From the NCBI GenBank assembly GCA_900752445.1, contig CAADVN010000113.1:1-19936 (forward strand): DNA of 19,936 nucleotides, in the 5' to 3' direction. The notes under the pieces were generated by a model. It was not told the DNA's origin. It ran no database searches and saw only the letters and a program-made list of their open reading frames with translations. Numbering within the stretch: position 1 is the stretch's first letter; every line of letters starts with the position of its first letter. This document shows, in pieces, positions 1 through 6,347 of the stretch. Origin of the DNA: an uncultured Oscillospiraceae bacterium. Its GTDB lineage: Bacteria > Bacillota > Clostridia > Oscillospirales > Oscillospiraceae. The position numbers and the translations under genes are program-made.

Positions 1-43
1 GATGATCTGGTGACTGGAGTTCAGACGTGTGCTCTTCCGATCT
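1..43 (+). other. Illumina TruSeq adapter contamination
   Basis: Bases 10-43 match the Illumina TruSeq read-2/index adapter from GTGACTGGAGTTC to its GCTCTTCCGATCT end. The six bases before it (4-9, GATCTG) sit exactly where the index lies in that adapter. Their reverse complement, CAGATC, is TruSeq LT index 7, and the leading GAT is the end of the flow-cell arm. The adapter sequence is known to me and the match is direct in the sequence. This stretch is a library artefact left on the contig end. It supplies a false GTG start in frame with the gltX fragment. Confidence 0.97.
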
Positions 44-313
44 AAGTCCACGCCGGAGAGCGCGAAGAAGCTTCTGGCCCTTGCCATAGAGCGCCTGGAG
101 ACGCTACCCGGCTGGGACGACGAGGGCATCCTCGAATCGATGAAGGCTCTGGCCGAGGCTGAGGGCGTGAAAAACGCCGCAGTCATGTGGCCGGTGCGCA
201 TAGCCGTCTCCGGCCAGACCGTGACCCCCGGCGGTGCGGTTGAGCTTTGCCGTATCCTTGGCCGGGAGGAGACGCTCGCCCGTCTCCGCGCGGGCCTTAA
301 AAAGCTCGGCTAA
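44..313 (+). CDS. gltX: glutamyl-tRNA synthetase, C-terminal fragment
   Basis: This is the last 89 codons of a class I glutamyl-tRNA synthetase, which charges tRNA(Glu) with glutamate in the cytoplasm. What remains is the end of the helical anticodon-binding domain. It carries the family's typical ending: MWPVRIAVSGQ, then TPGG, then ILGREETLARL and a short basic tail. The gene is cut at its 5' side by the contig boundary; the catalytic domain with HIGH and KMSKS motifs lies outside the window. Upstream in-frame codons come from adapter, so no start can be assigned. A hairpin terminator follows 17 bases after the stop. The family call is confident; GluRS cannot be separated from a discriminating paralogue on this fragment alone. 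Confidence 0.88.
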   Translation, partial: KSTPESAKKLLALAIERLETLPGWDDEGILESMKALAEAEGVKNAAVMWPVRIAVSGQTVTPGGAVELCRILGREETLARLRAGLKKLG

Positions 314-330
314 AAATTGCATATTGTGAA

Positions 331-371
331 AACGCCTCTTTCGGAGAAACTACCGAAGGAGGTGTTTTTTT
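331..371 (+). terminator. Rho-independent terminator after gltX, overlapping the ypeB Shine-Dalgarno
   Basis: Arms at 331-344 (AACGCCTCTTTCGG) and 353-366 (CCGAAGGAGGTGTT) pair over 14 bp with two G-U wobbles, around an 8-base loop. A run of T follows up to 371. The 3' arm contains the AAGGAGG ribosome binding site of ypeB, whose ATG is at 373. The same bases therefore serve as terminator stem and as translation signal. In a read-through transcript the site would be base-paired. Confidence 0.85.
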
Positions 372-372
372 A

Positions 373-1689
373 ATGAAAAAGAAGACTGCTTCGATAATAA
401 TAGCCTTCCTGAGCGTGGCGCTCATAATAACGGGGCTCTTCGCCTGGAAGGAGAGCGCGGACGGCATGGGTCACCTGCGCGCGGGCGAGAGCTACGGCAG
501 CGCGGCGATGGGCGAGCTGGCCTCGTCGCTGGGTTCGATGGACGAGGCCATGCGGGCGAGCTGCTATGCCACGAACGCGCCGCTGTTCTCCCAGCTGTGC
601 GCCAAGGCTGCGGCGAACGCGGCGGGCGCCGTCAGCGCGCTCTCGGCGATGCCCTATTCGACGCAGGAGCTGGAAAAGCTCTCGGGCTACCTGAATTCGG
701 CAGGCGACTGGGCGCTGTACCTCTCAAGAGAGGGTGCCGAGGGCCGGCTGCCCGATGAGGAGACGAGGAAGCAGCTCGGACAGATATCCGACGCGGTATC
801 CGATATCGCACAGTCGGTCATGCAGCTCGGCACGCAGTATTCGGACGGGGCGCTGGTGCTGGACAGCTACGCCGCCTGCGCCGACGACGGCGAGACGAAC
901 ACTGTGGGATGCGAGCTGCGCCGCATCGACTCGGAGCTGGACGAGTTCCCTGAACTGGAGTACGACGGTAAATACTCGGCCTCGGCGCTCTCGGTATCGG
1001 CTAAGTCGCTCGAGGGCGCGGAGAACGTGACGGAGTCGAAGGCCAAGGCCATAGCTGCGGACTTTCTGGGCGTGCCGCAGTCGGAGCTGGAGAGCATAGG
1101 CCGCGCGGCCTGCGACCTGCCCTGCTGGAGCTTTTCCTATGAGGGCGAGACGGGCGACTTCAGGATGATAAGCGTGTCCGAGCAGGGCGGCCAGGTGCTG
1201 AGCGTCACCGGCTCGAGAAGAGTGCGCGCGGCGGAGCTGGGCATGGACGAGGCCCGCGAGATAGCGCAGGACTTTCTCGAGCGGGCGGGCGTGGACGTGA
1301 CGGAGCCGGTGTCGGAGACCGAGGACGGCGGGCTTGCGGCCTTCGTGTTCGCGGGCAGCGCGGACGGGGTCATGTATCCGGCGGACGCGGTGAGCGTGTC
1401 GATAGCGCTCGACAGCGGCGAGGTATGCGCCTATGACGCGACGGAGTATATCCTGAACCACACGGAGCGCGACCTCGGCGAACCCGCGATAACGGCGGAG
1501 CAGGCGGCCGCGGCCCTGCCCGGGAGCCTGACGGCGCTGTCGTCAAAGCTGACGGCGGCGGTGACGGAGGGCGGCAGCGAGCGGCTGTGCTATGTTTTTG
1601 CCTGCCAAGCCGAGGACGAGACGCCCGTGACGGTGTATATTGATGCAAAAACCGGGGTCCAGACGAAAATTGAAACAGGCCGCACTTGA
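373..1689 (+). CDS. ypeB: spore germination protein YpeB
   Basis: This 438-residue protein resembles YpeB, which in Bacillus is needed to localise and stabilise the spore cortex-lytic enzyme SleB. It starts with a short basic stretch and a hydrophobic signal-anchor at about residues 7-25. A helical N-terminal domain with the family look follows (around LPDEETRKQLGQISDAVSDI). From about residue 215 come PepSY-type repeats, for example ESKAKAIAADFLG and a second MDEAREIAQDFLERAG. Length is close to Bacillus YpeB (about 450). The start is fixed by the AAGGAGG nine bases upstream. No sleB is adjacent: gltX lies before it and a zinc-ribbon protein after it. The product identity is recognition of the family; the role in germination here is inferred. 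In Bacillus the operon is forespore-expressed by sigma-G; I could not place a convincing sporulation promoter. Confidence 0.87.
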   Translation: MKKKTASIIIAFLSVALIITGLFAWKESADGMGHLRAGESYGSAAMGELASSLGSMDEAMRASCYATNAPLFSQLCAKAAANAAGAVSALSAMPYSTQELEKLSGYLNSAGDWALYLSREGAEGRLPDEETRKQLGQISDAVSDIAQSVMQLGTQYSDGALVLDSYAACADDGETNTVGCELRRIDSELDEFPELEYDGKYSASALSVSAKSLEGAENVTESKAKAIAADFLGVPQSELESIGRAACDLPCWSFSYEGETGDFRMISVSEQGGQVLSVTGSRRVRAAELGMDEAREIAQDFLERAGVDVTEPVSETEDGGLAAFVFAGSADGVMYPADAVSVSIALDSGEVCAYDATEYILNHTERDLGEPAITAEQAAAALPGSLTALSSKLTAAVTEGGSERLCYVFACQAEDETPVTVYIDAKTGVQTKIETGRT

Positions 1690-1714
1690 CGAACGGCCCG
1701 GAAAAGAGTAATAT
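1686..1714 (+). promoter_or_regulatory. sigma-A-type promoter for the zinc-ribbon gene
   Basis: TTGACG (1686-1691), a 17-base spacer and TAATAT (1709-1714) form a near-consensus vegetative promoter. It overlaps the ypeB stop codon. Predicted transcription start is near 1721, giving a leader of about 60 bases. The left arm of an inverted repeat, AAAGAGTAA at 1703-1711, overlaps the -10. The right arm, TTACTCTTT, is at 1754-1762. Confidence 0.6.
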
Positions 1715-1782
1715 TATGTTAGCTTTTTATGCAATTGTGCAAAAATGCATGATTTACTCTTTCAAGGAACGGAGGAACTCCC

Positions 1783-2430
1783 ATGAGCTTTATTCCTCGC
1801 GTGACCTGCCGCCGCTGCGGCCGGCAGTTTTCCGGGATAAGAGGCCGCTGCCCCTACTGCGGAACGCGGCGAGTGAGACAGAGTGACAGGGTGCCGAACC
1901 CGACACCTGGCGAAGATGCGTCCACGCCGTCAGGGCAGAGGGCGGCGGTCAACGCGCGCTGGCAGCTCATCTTCGGCGGCATACTGCTGGTGGCGGTGAT
2001 CTTGGCGGTCGTGGTGCTGGTGTCGCTGAGCCTGAACGGCACGGGGACGACGAAGACGACGCCGACCTTACCGGCCTACAGCCCGACGAATGCGCCTCCT
2101 ACGATACCGGCGACTCCGACTGCGGTGCCGACGCCTACGCCGACTGTTGACAGCGTGACGCTGTACTATGGCGACGAAGTCATGGCGGACGATATAACGC
2201 TCATGGCGGGCACTCCGCTGACGGCCACTATCTATGTCAGTCCGCTGACTGTGACGGTGCCGAACGAGGCCATCGTTTGGAAGACGAGCGACCCGAGCAT
2301 TGTGTCGATAGAGGTCGATTCGGAAAATCCGAAGCTCTGCACCATGACGCCTGTGAGCGCAGGCTCCTGCGAGGTGTCGGTGACGGTCTTTGGGGCGACC
2401 GACAAGGTGATAGTCCGGTTCGCCGGCTGA
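1783..2430 (+). CDS. zinc-ribbon, single-pass membrane protein with Ig-like C-terminal domain
   Basis: This 215-residue protein is not a named family I can identify, but its architecture is clear. Residues 9-26 form a treble-clef zinc ribbon (C9-x2-C12-x10-C23-x2-C26). One transmembrane helix follows at about 61-84. A Thr/Pro-rich linker spans 85-122 with PTPTP repeats. Residues 123-215 form a bacterial Ig-like domain of the Big_2 type (VTLYYGDEV, IVWKTSDPSIVSI, VSAGSCEVSVTV). By the usual topology the ribbon would be cytoplasmic and the Ig-like domain outside. A GGAGG ribosome binding site precedes the ATG. It has its own promoter and a strong terminator, so it is probably monocistronic. Function unknown; sensing or cell-surface anchoring would be a guess. 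Confidence 0.8.
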   Translation: MSFIPRVTCRRCGRQFSGIRGRCPYCGTRRVRQSDRVPNPTPGEDASTPSGQRAAVNARWQLIFGGILLVAVILAVVVLVSLSLNGTGTTKTTPTLPAYSPTNAPPTIPATPTAVPTPTPTVDSVTLYYGDEVMADDITLMAGTPLTATIYVSPLTVTVPNEAIVWKTSDPSIVSIEVDSENPKLCTMTPVSAGSCEVSVTVFGATDKVIVRFAG

Positions 2431-2443
2431 GCAGATGAGAACC

Positions 2444-2479
2444 AAAAACACGCGGCAGTGAAGACTGCCGCGTGTTTTT
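2444..2479. terminator. bidirectional terminator between convergent genes
   Basis: Arms 2444-2459 and 2464-2479 are perfectly complementary over 16 bp (AAAAACACGCGGCAGT / ACTGCCGCGTGTTTTT) with a GAAG loop. The A-tract on one side and T-tract on the other let it work in both directions. It serves the zinc-ribbon gene (+) and the GDSL hydrolase operon (-), whose last stop codon overlaps its edge. Confidence 0.92.
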
Positions 2480-3059
2480 ATGCCGCTATAAGCTCCCGGA
2501 CGGCCTCAAAGAGCAGGCGGTGCCCGTACTCGGTGAGATGTACGCCGTCAAAATCCAGCGACTTTGACGCCGACGGCGCAGCCAGATGCCGCAGCCCCAG
2601 CCTCGAGGCCAGCTCCGCATAGAGCCCGGGCAGCCGCCGCGACTCGCCCAGCAGTCTCGGCTCAGTCGTCCACTGCCCAGGCTGCATGGGCGGCGGAGAA
2701 ATGAGCAGCAGCTCCACGCCCTGCAGCTGTGTCTGCCCCCTGAGATAGAGCAGAAAATCCTCCATCCTCTCCGACACGTCTTCGGCGAAAAATTCCGGCT
2801 CGGTCATAAGGTCGTTGCCGCCGAGCATTATCGTAATTATGTCTACTGTACCGCCGCGCGTGAGCTCGCTCACCGCGCCGCGCAGCTGGTAGTCCCGGTG
2901 GGGTATGCAGCGCCCGTTCTCGCCGCGCTCCGTGACCTCGATGCCGGGAAGGGCGCCCAGCAGCGCGGGCCAGCGCACATCCTCGCCGTACCTGCCGCCA
3001 AGATAGGAGCGAGGGTCGTATCCATAGGTGTTCGAGTCCCCAAAACAGAGTATATTCAA
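2478..3059 (-). CDS. GDSL/SGNH-family hydrolase
   Basis: A 193-residue cytosolic esterase- or lipase-like hydrolase. Block I is FGDSNTYGYDP, with Ser9 the expected nucleophile. Block II glycine lies in GENGR (46-50). Block III is GGND, with Asn82 for the oxyanion hole. Block V is DGVHLT, with Asp171 and His174 completing the triad. There is no signal peptide. The start is TTG, supported by an AAGGGGTG ribosome binding site that overlaps the stop of the upstream HAD gene, leaving only 6 bases between them. An ATG further upstream belongs to another frame. It is the last gene of the AAA+/HAD/GDSL operon. SGNH enzymes act on many esters (acyl chains, carbohydrate acetyl groups), so the substrate cannot be read from the sequence. 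Confidence 0.85.
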   Translation of the reverse strand: MNILCFGDSNTYGYDPRSYLGGRYGEDVRWPALLGALPGIEVTERGENGRCIPHRDYQLRGAVSELTRGGTVDIITIMLGGNDLMTEPEFFAEDVSERMEDFLLYLRGQTQLQGVELLLISPPPMQPGQWTTEPRLLGESRRLPGLYAELASRLGLRHLAAPSASKSLDFDGVHLTEYGHRLLFEAVRELIAA

Positions 3060-3065
3060 GGTGTT

Positions 3066-3863
3066 TCACCCCTTGAGCACGCGCGCGAGCTCGGCGACAT
3101 CGGCCATGACCCAGCCGGGCTCCGTATCGCTCGCGGCCAGTATCTCCAGCGTCGTCTCGCCGGACATGACCAGCACGGACTGCGCCCCGGCGTTTACAGC
3201 GACGGCGATATCCGTGTATATCCTGTCGCCCACACAGCAGATCTCCTCGTTCGGTACGCCGGCGAAACCAGAAATTATGTCAACCATACTCCGGTTTGGC
3301 TTGCCTATGTAGAAGGGCCTTGCGCCCGAGGCGGCGGTGAGCAGGGCGCAGATGCTGCCGCAGTCGGGCAAGACCTCGCCCGCGGGCATGGGGCAGACCC
3401 AGTCCGGGTTCGCGGCCACGAAGGCCGCGCCGCGGCGCAGGAAGTGCACGGCCCTGTCAAGTTTCTCATAGGTCAGTGTAGTGTCAAAGCCGACGCAGAC
3501 GACGCCCGCCTCCTCGCCCTGGGCGAAGGGCACGCCGTAGCTGCGTAGCTCGTCCAGGAAGGCCGGGGTGCCGACGGGGTACACCGGCACGCCGGGGTAC
3601 TTTTCCATGAGGTACATGCCCGTCGCCATGCCGGAGGTGAAGACGTTCTCCATCTCGCAGGGGAAGCCCAGTTTCCTGAGCCGGTTAACATAATCTACGC
3701 CGGCCCGGGAGGAGTTGTTAGTGAGGTAGATATAGCGTCTGCCGGTGGAGCTCAGCGTGTGGATAAAGTCCACGGCGCCGGGGAAGACCTCATCGCCGAG
3801 GTAGAGCGTGCCGTCCATGTCCAGCAGGAAGAGCTTGCAGCGTCTGAGTGCGTCGTAGTTCAA
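3066..3863 (-). CDS. HAD-IIA family sugar-phosphate phosphatase (NagD/PGP-like)
   Basis: A 265-residue HAD-superfamily phosphatase. Motif I is LLDMDGTL with Asp15 (nucleophile) and Asp17 (acid/base). Motif II is TNNSSR at 48-53. Motif III is the lysine of GKPN (Lys188). Motif IV is VGDRIYTDI with Asp213 and Asp218. The large insert between motifs II and III is the C2 cap typical of subclass IIA. This subclass includes NagD, p-nitrophenyl phosphatases and eukaryotic phosphoglycolate phosphatase. The start is TTG at 3861-3863, with a GAGGAGG ribosome binding site. It overlaps the AAA+ gene stop by 4 bases (TTGA), so translation is probably coupled. The physiological substrate is not determined. 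Confidence 0.9.
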   Translation of the reverse strand: MNYDALRRCKLFLLDMDGTLYLGDEVFPGAVDFIHTLSSTGRRYIYLTNNSSRAGVDYVNRLRKLGFPCEMENVFTSGMATGMYLMEKYPGVPVYPVGTPAFLDELRSYGVPFAQGEEAGVVCVGFDTTLTYEKLDRAVHFLRRGAAFVAANPDWVCPMPAGEVLPDCGSICALLTAASGARPFYIGKPNRSMVDIISGFAGVPNEEICCVGDRIYTDIAVAVNAGAQSVLVMSGETTLEILAASDTEPGWVMADVAELARVLKG

Positions 3864-5290
3864 GTGTTGTCCTCCTCGTGAAAGTCCTCCGGCAGGAGGG
3901 CCATGAGCTCCTCTCGGCTCGGGTTTTCCAGTTTTGCCACGCGGTTGGCCTGGCGGGCCACGGCGTCCTCGAAGATGTTCCGGACTGTGCGGCCGTTGCC
4001 GAAGTTCTCGTCGCGGTTTTCGTAGAGCTCGTTGAACATGCGCCCGGCCTCAGCTTCGGCCTGCGCGTCGAGCGTGTAGCCGTTTTTGCCGCATTGGAGC
4101 CGGAACATGGCCATGAGCTCCTCGCCGTTGTAGTCGGGGAAGTGGATGTATTTGTTGAACCTCGATTCCAGGCCCGGGTTCGAGTGGATGAAGGCCTCCA
4201 TGGGCCCGTCGTAGCCTGCGGCGATGACGACCAGCTCGTCCCTGTGGTCCTCCATGGCCTTGAGCAGGGTCTCGACGGCCTCACGCCCGAAGTCGTTCTC
4301 ACCGCCGGAGGCGAGGGAGTAGGCCTCGTCGATGAAGAGCACGCCGCCTATGGCCTTTTTGACCACCTCGCTCGTGCGAAGCGCGGTCTGGCCCACATAG
4401 CCCGCTACGAGCCCGGAGCGGTCCACCTCGACGAGCTGGCCCTGCCTGAGCGCGCCCACGGCGGCGTAGAGCCCGGCCAGCAGCCTTGCGACGGTGGTCT
4501 TGCCCGTGCCTGGGTTGCCGGTGAAGACCATGTGCAGGCTCATGGGCGCCGAGGGCAGGCCCGCCGCCTCGCGCAGCTTGCGGACCTTTATGAGATTCAC
4601 GAGGCTGCGAACCTCGCGCTTGACGCTCTCGAGCCCTATGAGCGAGTCGAGTTCGGCCATGAGCTTGTCGAAGTCCGGCCTGGCCGCCTCCTCCGTCTCC
4701 GCGGCGGAGGCCTCAGACTTCTCCCCGGAGGCCTGCGCGCTGTTTTCGACGGGGTGCTTATCAATGAAGGAGGGCTCGCCGCTCGTGACGAAGTCCTTTG
4801 CATTGAGCGCAGCCTTGGAGGGCTTGACGCCAGCGGAGTCACAGACGGCTGTGAGCCTGTCGGCGCAGTCGGTGATGAACTCGGCCTCTGCATAGCTGAC
4901 GTCGTCGTCCACGGCGGCAAGGTGGAGCAGGATGTTCGTCACCATGCGCACGAAGATGCGGGAGTAATCACGCCCCTCGCGCGCGTCCCGGTCAGCCAGG
5001 CTCCAGAAGAACATGGGCGGCAGGATCTCCCTGGCGGAGCAGACCTCGCCGGTCAGCTCCCAGAGCAGCCTTGTCCCGCGGCTGCGGCCTTTGGAGTAGA
5101 GCTCGTTGATGGCGTCCACCTGCGCCTGGGTGACGGAGCCGGCCCTGGCCCAGAGCGCAATGGCGCAGCTCTGCATGAACGAGTCCAGCTCCCGGGCGCA
5201 GGACCTTCCTGCGGCGCGGTAGAAAGCCTCGGTATTCTCGACATAGACCTTGTGCAGCTCCTCGGGAGAGCGCTTCCAGGACGTAGGCAT
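3860..5290 (-). CDS. CbbX/SpoVK-type AAA+ ATPase with TerB-like N-terminal region
   Basis: A 476-residue protein. The C-terminal AAA+ module resembles CbbX (red-type Rubisco activase) and sporulation protein SpoVK. Walker A is GNPGTGKTT at 258-266. The pore loop AGYVGQT is at 296-302. Walker B is GVLFIDEAYSL around 316-326. An arginine finger lies in ESRF (Arg377) and the sensor-2 segment is GNGRTVRN at 431-438. The first ~150 residues are helical and include NILLHLAAVDDDVSYAEAEFI, which resembles TerB-like acidic motifs. A low-complexity Ser/Glu/Ala linker spans about 180-205. No Rubisco is present, so the substrate is unknown. ATG is chosen because a GGAGGTGG lies just upstream. It heads the operon with the phosphatase and the GDSL hydrolase. 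The family is certain; SpoVK versus other CbbX-like remodellers is not resolved. Confidence 0.88.
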   Translation of the reverse strand: MPTSWKRSPEELHKVYVENTEAFYRAAGRSCARELDSFMQSCAIALWARAGSVTQAQVDAINELYSKGRSRGTRLLWELTGEVCSAREILPPMFFWSLADRDAREGRDYSRIFVRMVTNILLHLAAVDDDVSYAEAEFITDCADRLTAVCDSAGVKPSKAALNAKDFVTSGEPSFIDKHPVENSAQASGEKSEASAAETEEAARPDFDKLMAELDSLIGLESVKREVRSLVNLIKVRKLREAAGLPSAPMSLHMVFTGNPGTGKTTVARLLAGLYAAVGALRQGQLVEVDRSGLVAGYVGQTALRTSEVVKKAIGGVLFIDEAYSLASGGENDFGREAVETLLKAMEDHRDELVVIAAGYDGPMEAFIHSNPGLESRFNKYIHFPDYNGEELMAMFRLQCGKNGYTLDAQAEAEAGRMFNELYENRDENFGNGRTVRNIFEDAVARQANRVAKLENPSREELMALLPEDFHEEDNT

Positions 5291-5322
5291 AGGCCACCTC
5301 CACGATCATCTTGTATCATTTT

Positions 5323-5352
5323 ATTATATACCGTCACCTGGGGCTGAAGCAA
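5323..5352 (-). promoter_or_regulatory. promoter of the AAA+/HAD/GDSL operon
   Basis: Read on the minus strand, TTGCTT (5352-5347), an 18-base spacer and a consensus TATAAT (5328-5323) lie at the 3' end of lysR. Predicted start is near 5316, about 26 bases before the ATG. The operon could also be read from the lysR promoter, since only 33 bases separate the genes and no terminator is visible. Confidence 0.6.
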
Positions 5353-6226
5353 GAGCAAAGGCCCGCTTTGCCAGCTCAATAAGCTGCCTTAGCTCGGGTT
5401 TCCCGGCGAGGCTCTTGTAGTAGACGCCGTAGCTCATGGGCTCGAGCCCGCTTATGGGTATGCGCCGCATGCCGGGCTGGGACGAGGGCGCGAGCTCTGG
5501 CACTATGGCGATGCCGAAGCCGGCCTCGGCCAGTGCCGCTTCGCCCTCGCCGGAGTCGCTCAGATAGATGTCGAGGGCCGACCTGTCCTCAACGAGCTCG
5601 TGCTGTGCCGCACGCATCTGCTCGGGGCAGCTCCATGGCTCGCCCACAACGAGCTTTTCCCCGCGCAGCTGTGAGGGCTCCAGCAGCTCGTAGTCAGCCA
5701 GCGGGTGCTCCTGCGGCAGCAGGGCTGTTATCGGGATCTTAGCCAGCTCACGGTAATTTACATACTTCTTCAGCCCGCCCTCGCGGAAACCGACGACCAC
5801 GTCGAGGTCGTCCTCTATGAGCTGCTGGTACAGGTGCCGGAACGGCACGACGCGGAAGACGGGATAGATTTCGGGGAAGCTCTGTCTCAGCTCGCGCAGC
5901 AGGGCGGGGAAGAGCTCTATCTCGTGGTGGGCATGGCAGCCTATGCGCAGCGGGACCCGCGTGTCCTCGAAGCTCTCTCCGCCGCGCTTTTTGGCCCGCT
6001 CCAGGGTGTCGAGCACGCTCTTGGCGTCGTTTATGAAGAGCAGGCCCGCCCGCGTCAGTTCGACAGTGCGTGTAGTGCGGTTGAAGAGCCTGAAGCCCAG
6101 CTCATCCTCCAGCGCGCGTATCTGCTGCGTCACCGCAGGCTGCGTCACATGCAGCCGTTCCGCCGCCATGGCAAAATTCAGCGTTTCCGCCACCGCCAGA
6201 AAACAGGCCAGCTGAGAGGTATTCAT
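5324..6226 (-). CDS. LysR-family transcriptional regulator
   Basis: A 300-residue LysR-type regulator of normal family length. The N-terminal winged helix-turn-helix covers residues 1-60 (NFAMAAERLHVTQPAVTQQI, then ALEDELGFRLFNR). A linker helix follows, then a periplasmic-binding-protein-like effector domain from about residue 90 (LRIGCHAHHEIELFPALL, DDLDVVVGFREGG, GFGIAIVPEL). The ATG has GGAGTGAT a few bases upstream. It is divergent from the ABC exporter genes and directly upstream of the AAA+ operon, so either could be its target. A dyad at 6248-6264 covers its own predicted transcription start, which suggests autorepression. The effector is unknown. Confidence 0.93.
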   Translation of the reverse strand: MNTSQLACFLAVAETLNFAMAAERLHVTQPAVTQQIRALEDELGFRLFNRTTRTVELTRAGLLFINDAKSVLDTLERAKKRGGESFEDTRVPLRIGCHAHHEIELFPALLRELRQSFPEIYPVFRVVPFRHLYQQLIEDDLDVVVGFREGGLKKYVNYRELAKIPITALLPQEHPLADYELLEPSQLRGEKLVVGEPWSCPEQMRAAQHELVEDRSALDIYLSDSGEGEAALAEAGFGIAIVPELAPSSQPGMRRIPISGLEPMSYGVYYKSLAGKPELRQLIELAKRAFALASAPGDGI

Positions 6227-6247
6227 AAGGTATCACTCCGGCAAATT

Positions 6248-6264
6248 AATAAGTTTTACTTATT
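6248..6264. promoter_or_regulatory. LysR-type operator dyad
   Basis: AATAAGT (6248-6254) and ACTTATT (6258-6264) are perfect inverted arms around TTT. The core reads ATAA-N7-TTAT, the pattern reported for the LysR-type regulator CcpC in Bacillus and fitting the general LysR T-N11-A rule. It sits immediately downstream of the lysR -10 hexamer, over the expected transcription start. Binding by the adjacent LysR is inferred. Confidence 0.6.
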
Positions 6265-6265
6265 G

Positions 6266-6294
6266 ATGATAACATATTCTGAATTCACTTTCAA
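6266..6294 (-). promoter_or_regulatory. lysR promoter
   Basis: On the minus strand TTGAAA (6294-6289), a 17-base spacer and TATCAT (6271-6266) form a good sigma-A-type promoter, with transcription starting near 6259, inside the dyad operator. I see no equally good promoter for the divergent ABC genes in the 121-base gap. Confidence 0.62.
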
Positions 6295-6347
6295 GCGGAA
6301 CAGGTCTATCATGTCTCTGTATCTTGAAAGGAGAATGATGTCCATAT

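Noticed and set aside
319..352. Possible sigma-F/sigma-G promoter for ypeB (GCATA at 319-323, GGAGAAACTA at 343-352)
   Set aside because: The second element resembles a forespore -10 and lies in the terminator loop, but the 19-base spacing is wrong and the start would fall within the ribosome binding site. Not strong enough to annotate.
3848..5347. 499-codon open frame on the plus strand opposite the AAA+ ATPase
   Set aside because: Antisense shadow of a gene with full AAA+ motifs; no recognisable domain or ribosome binding site.
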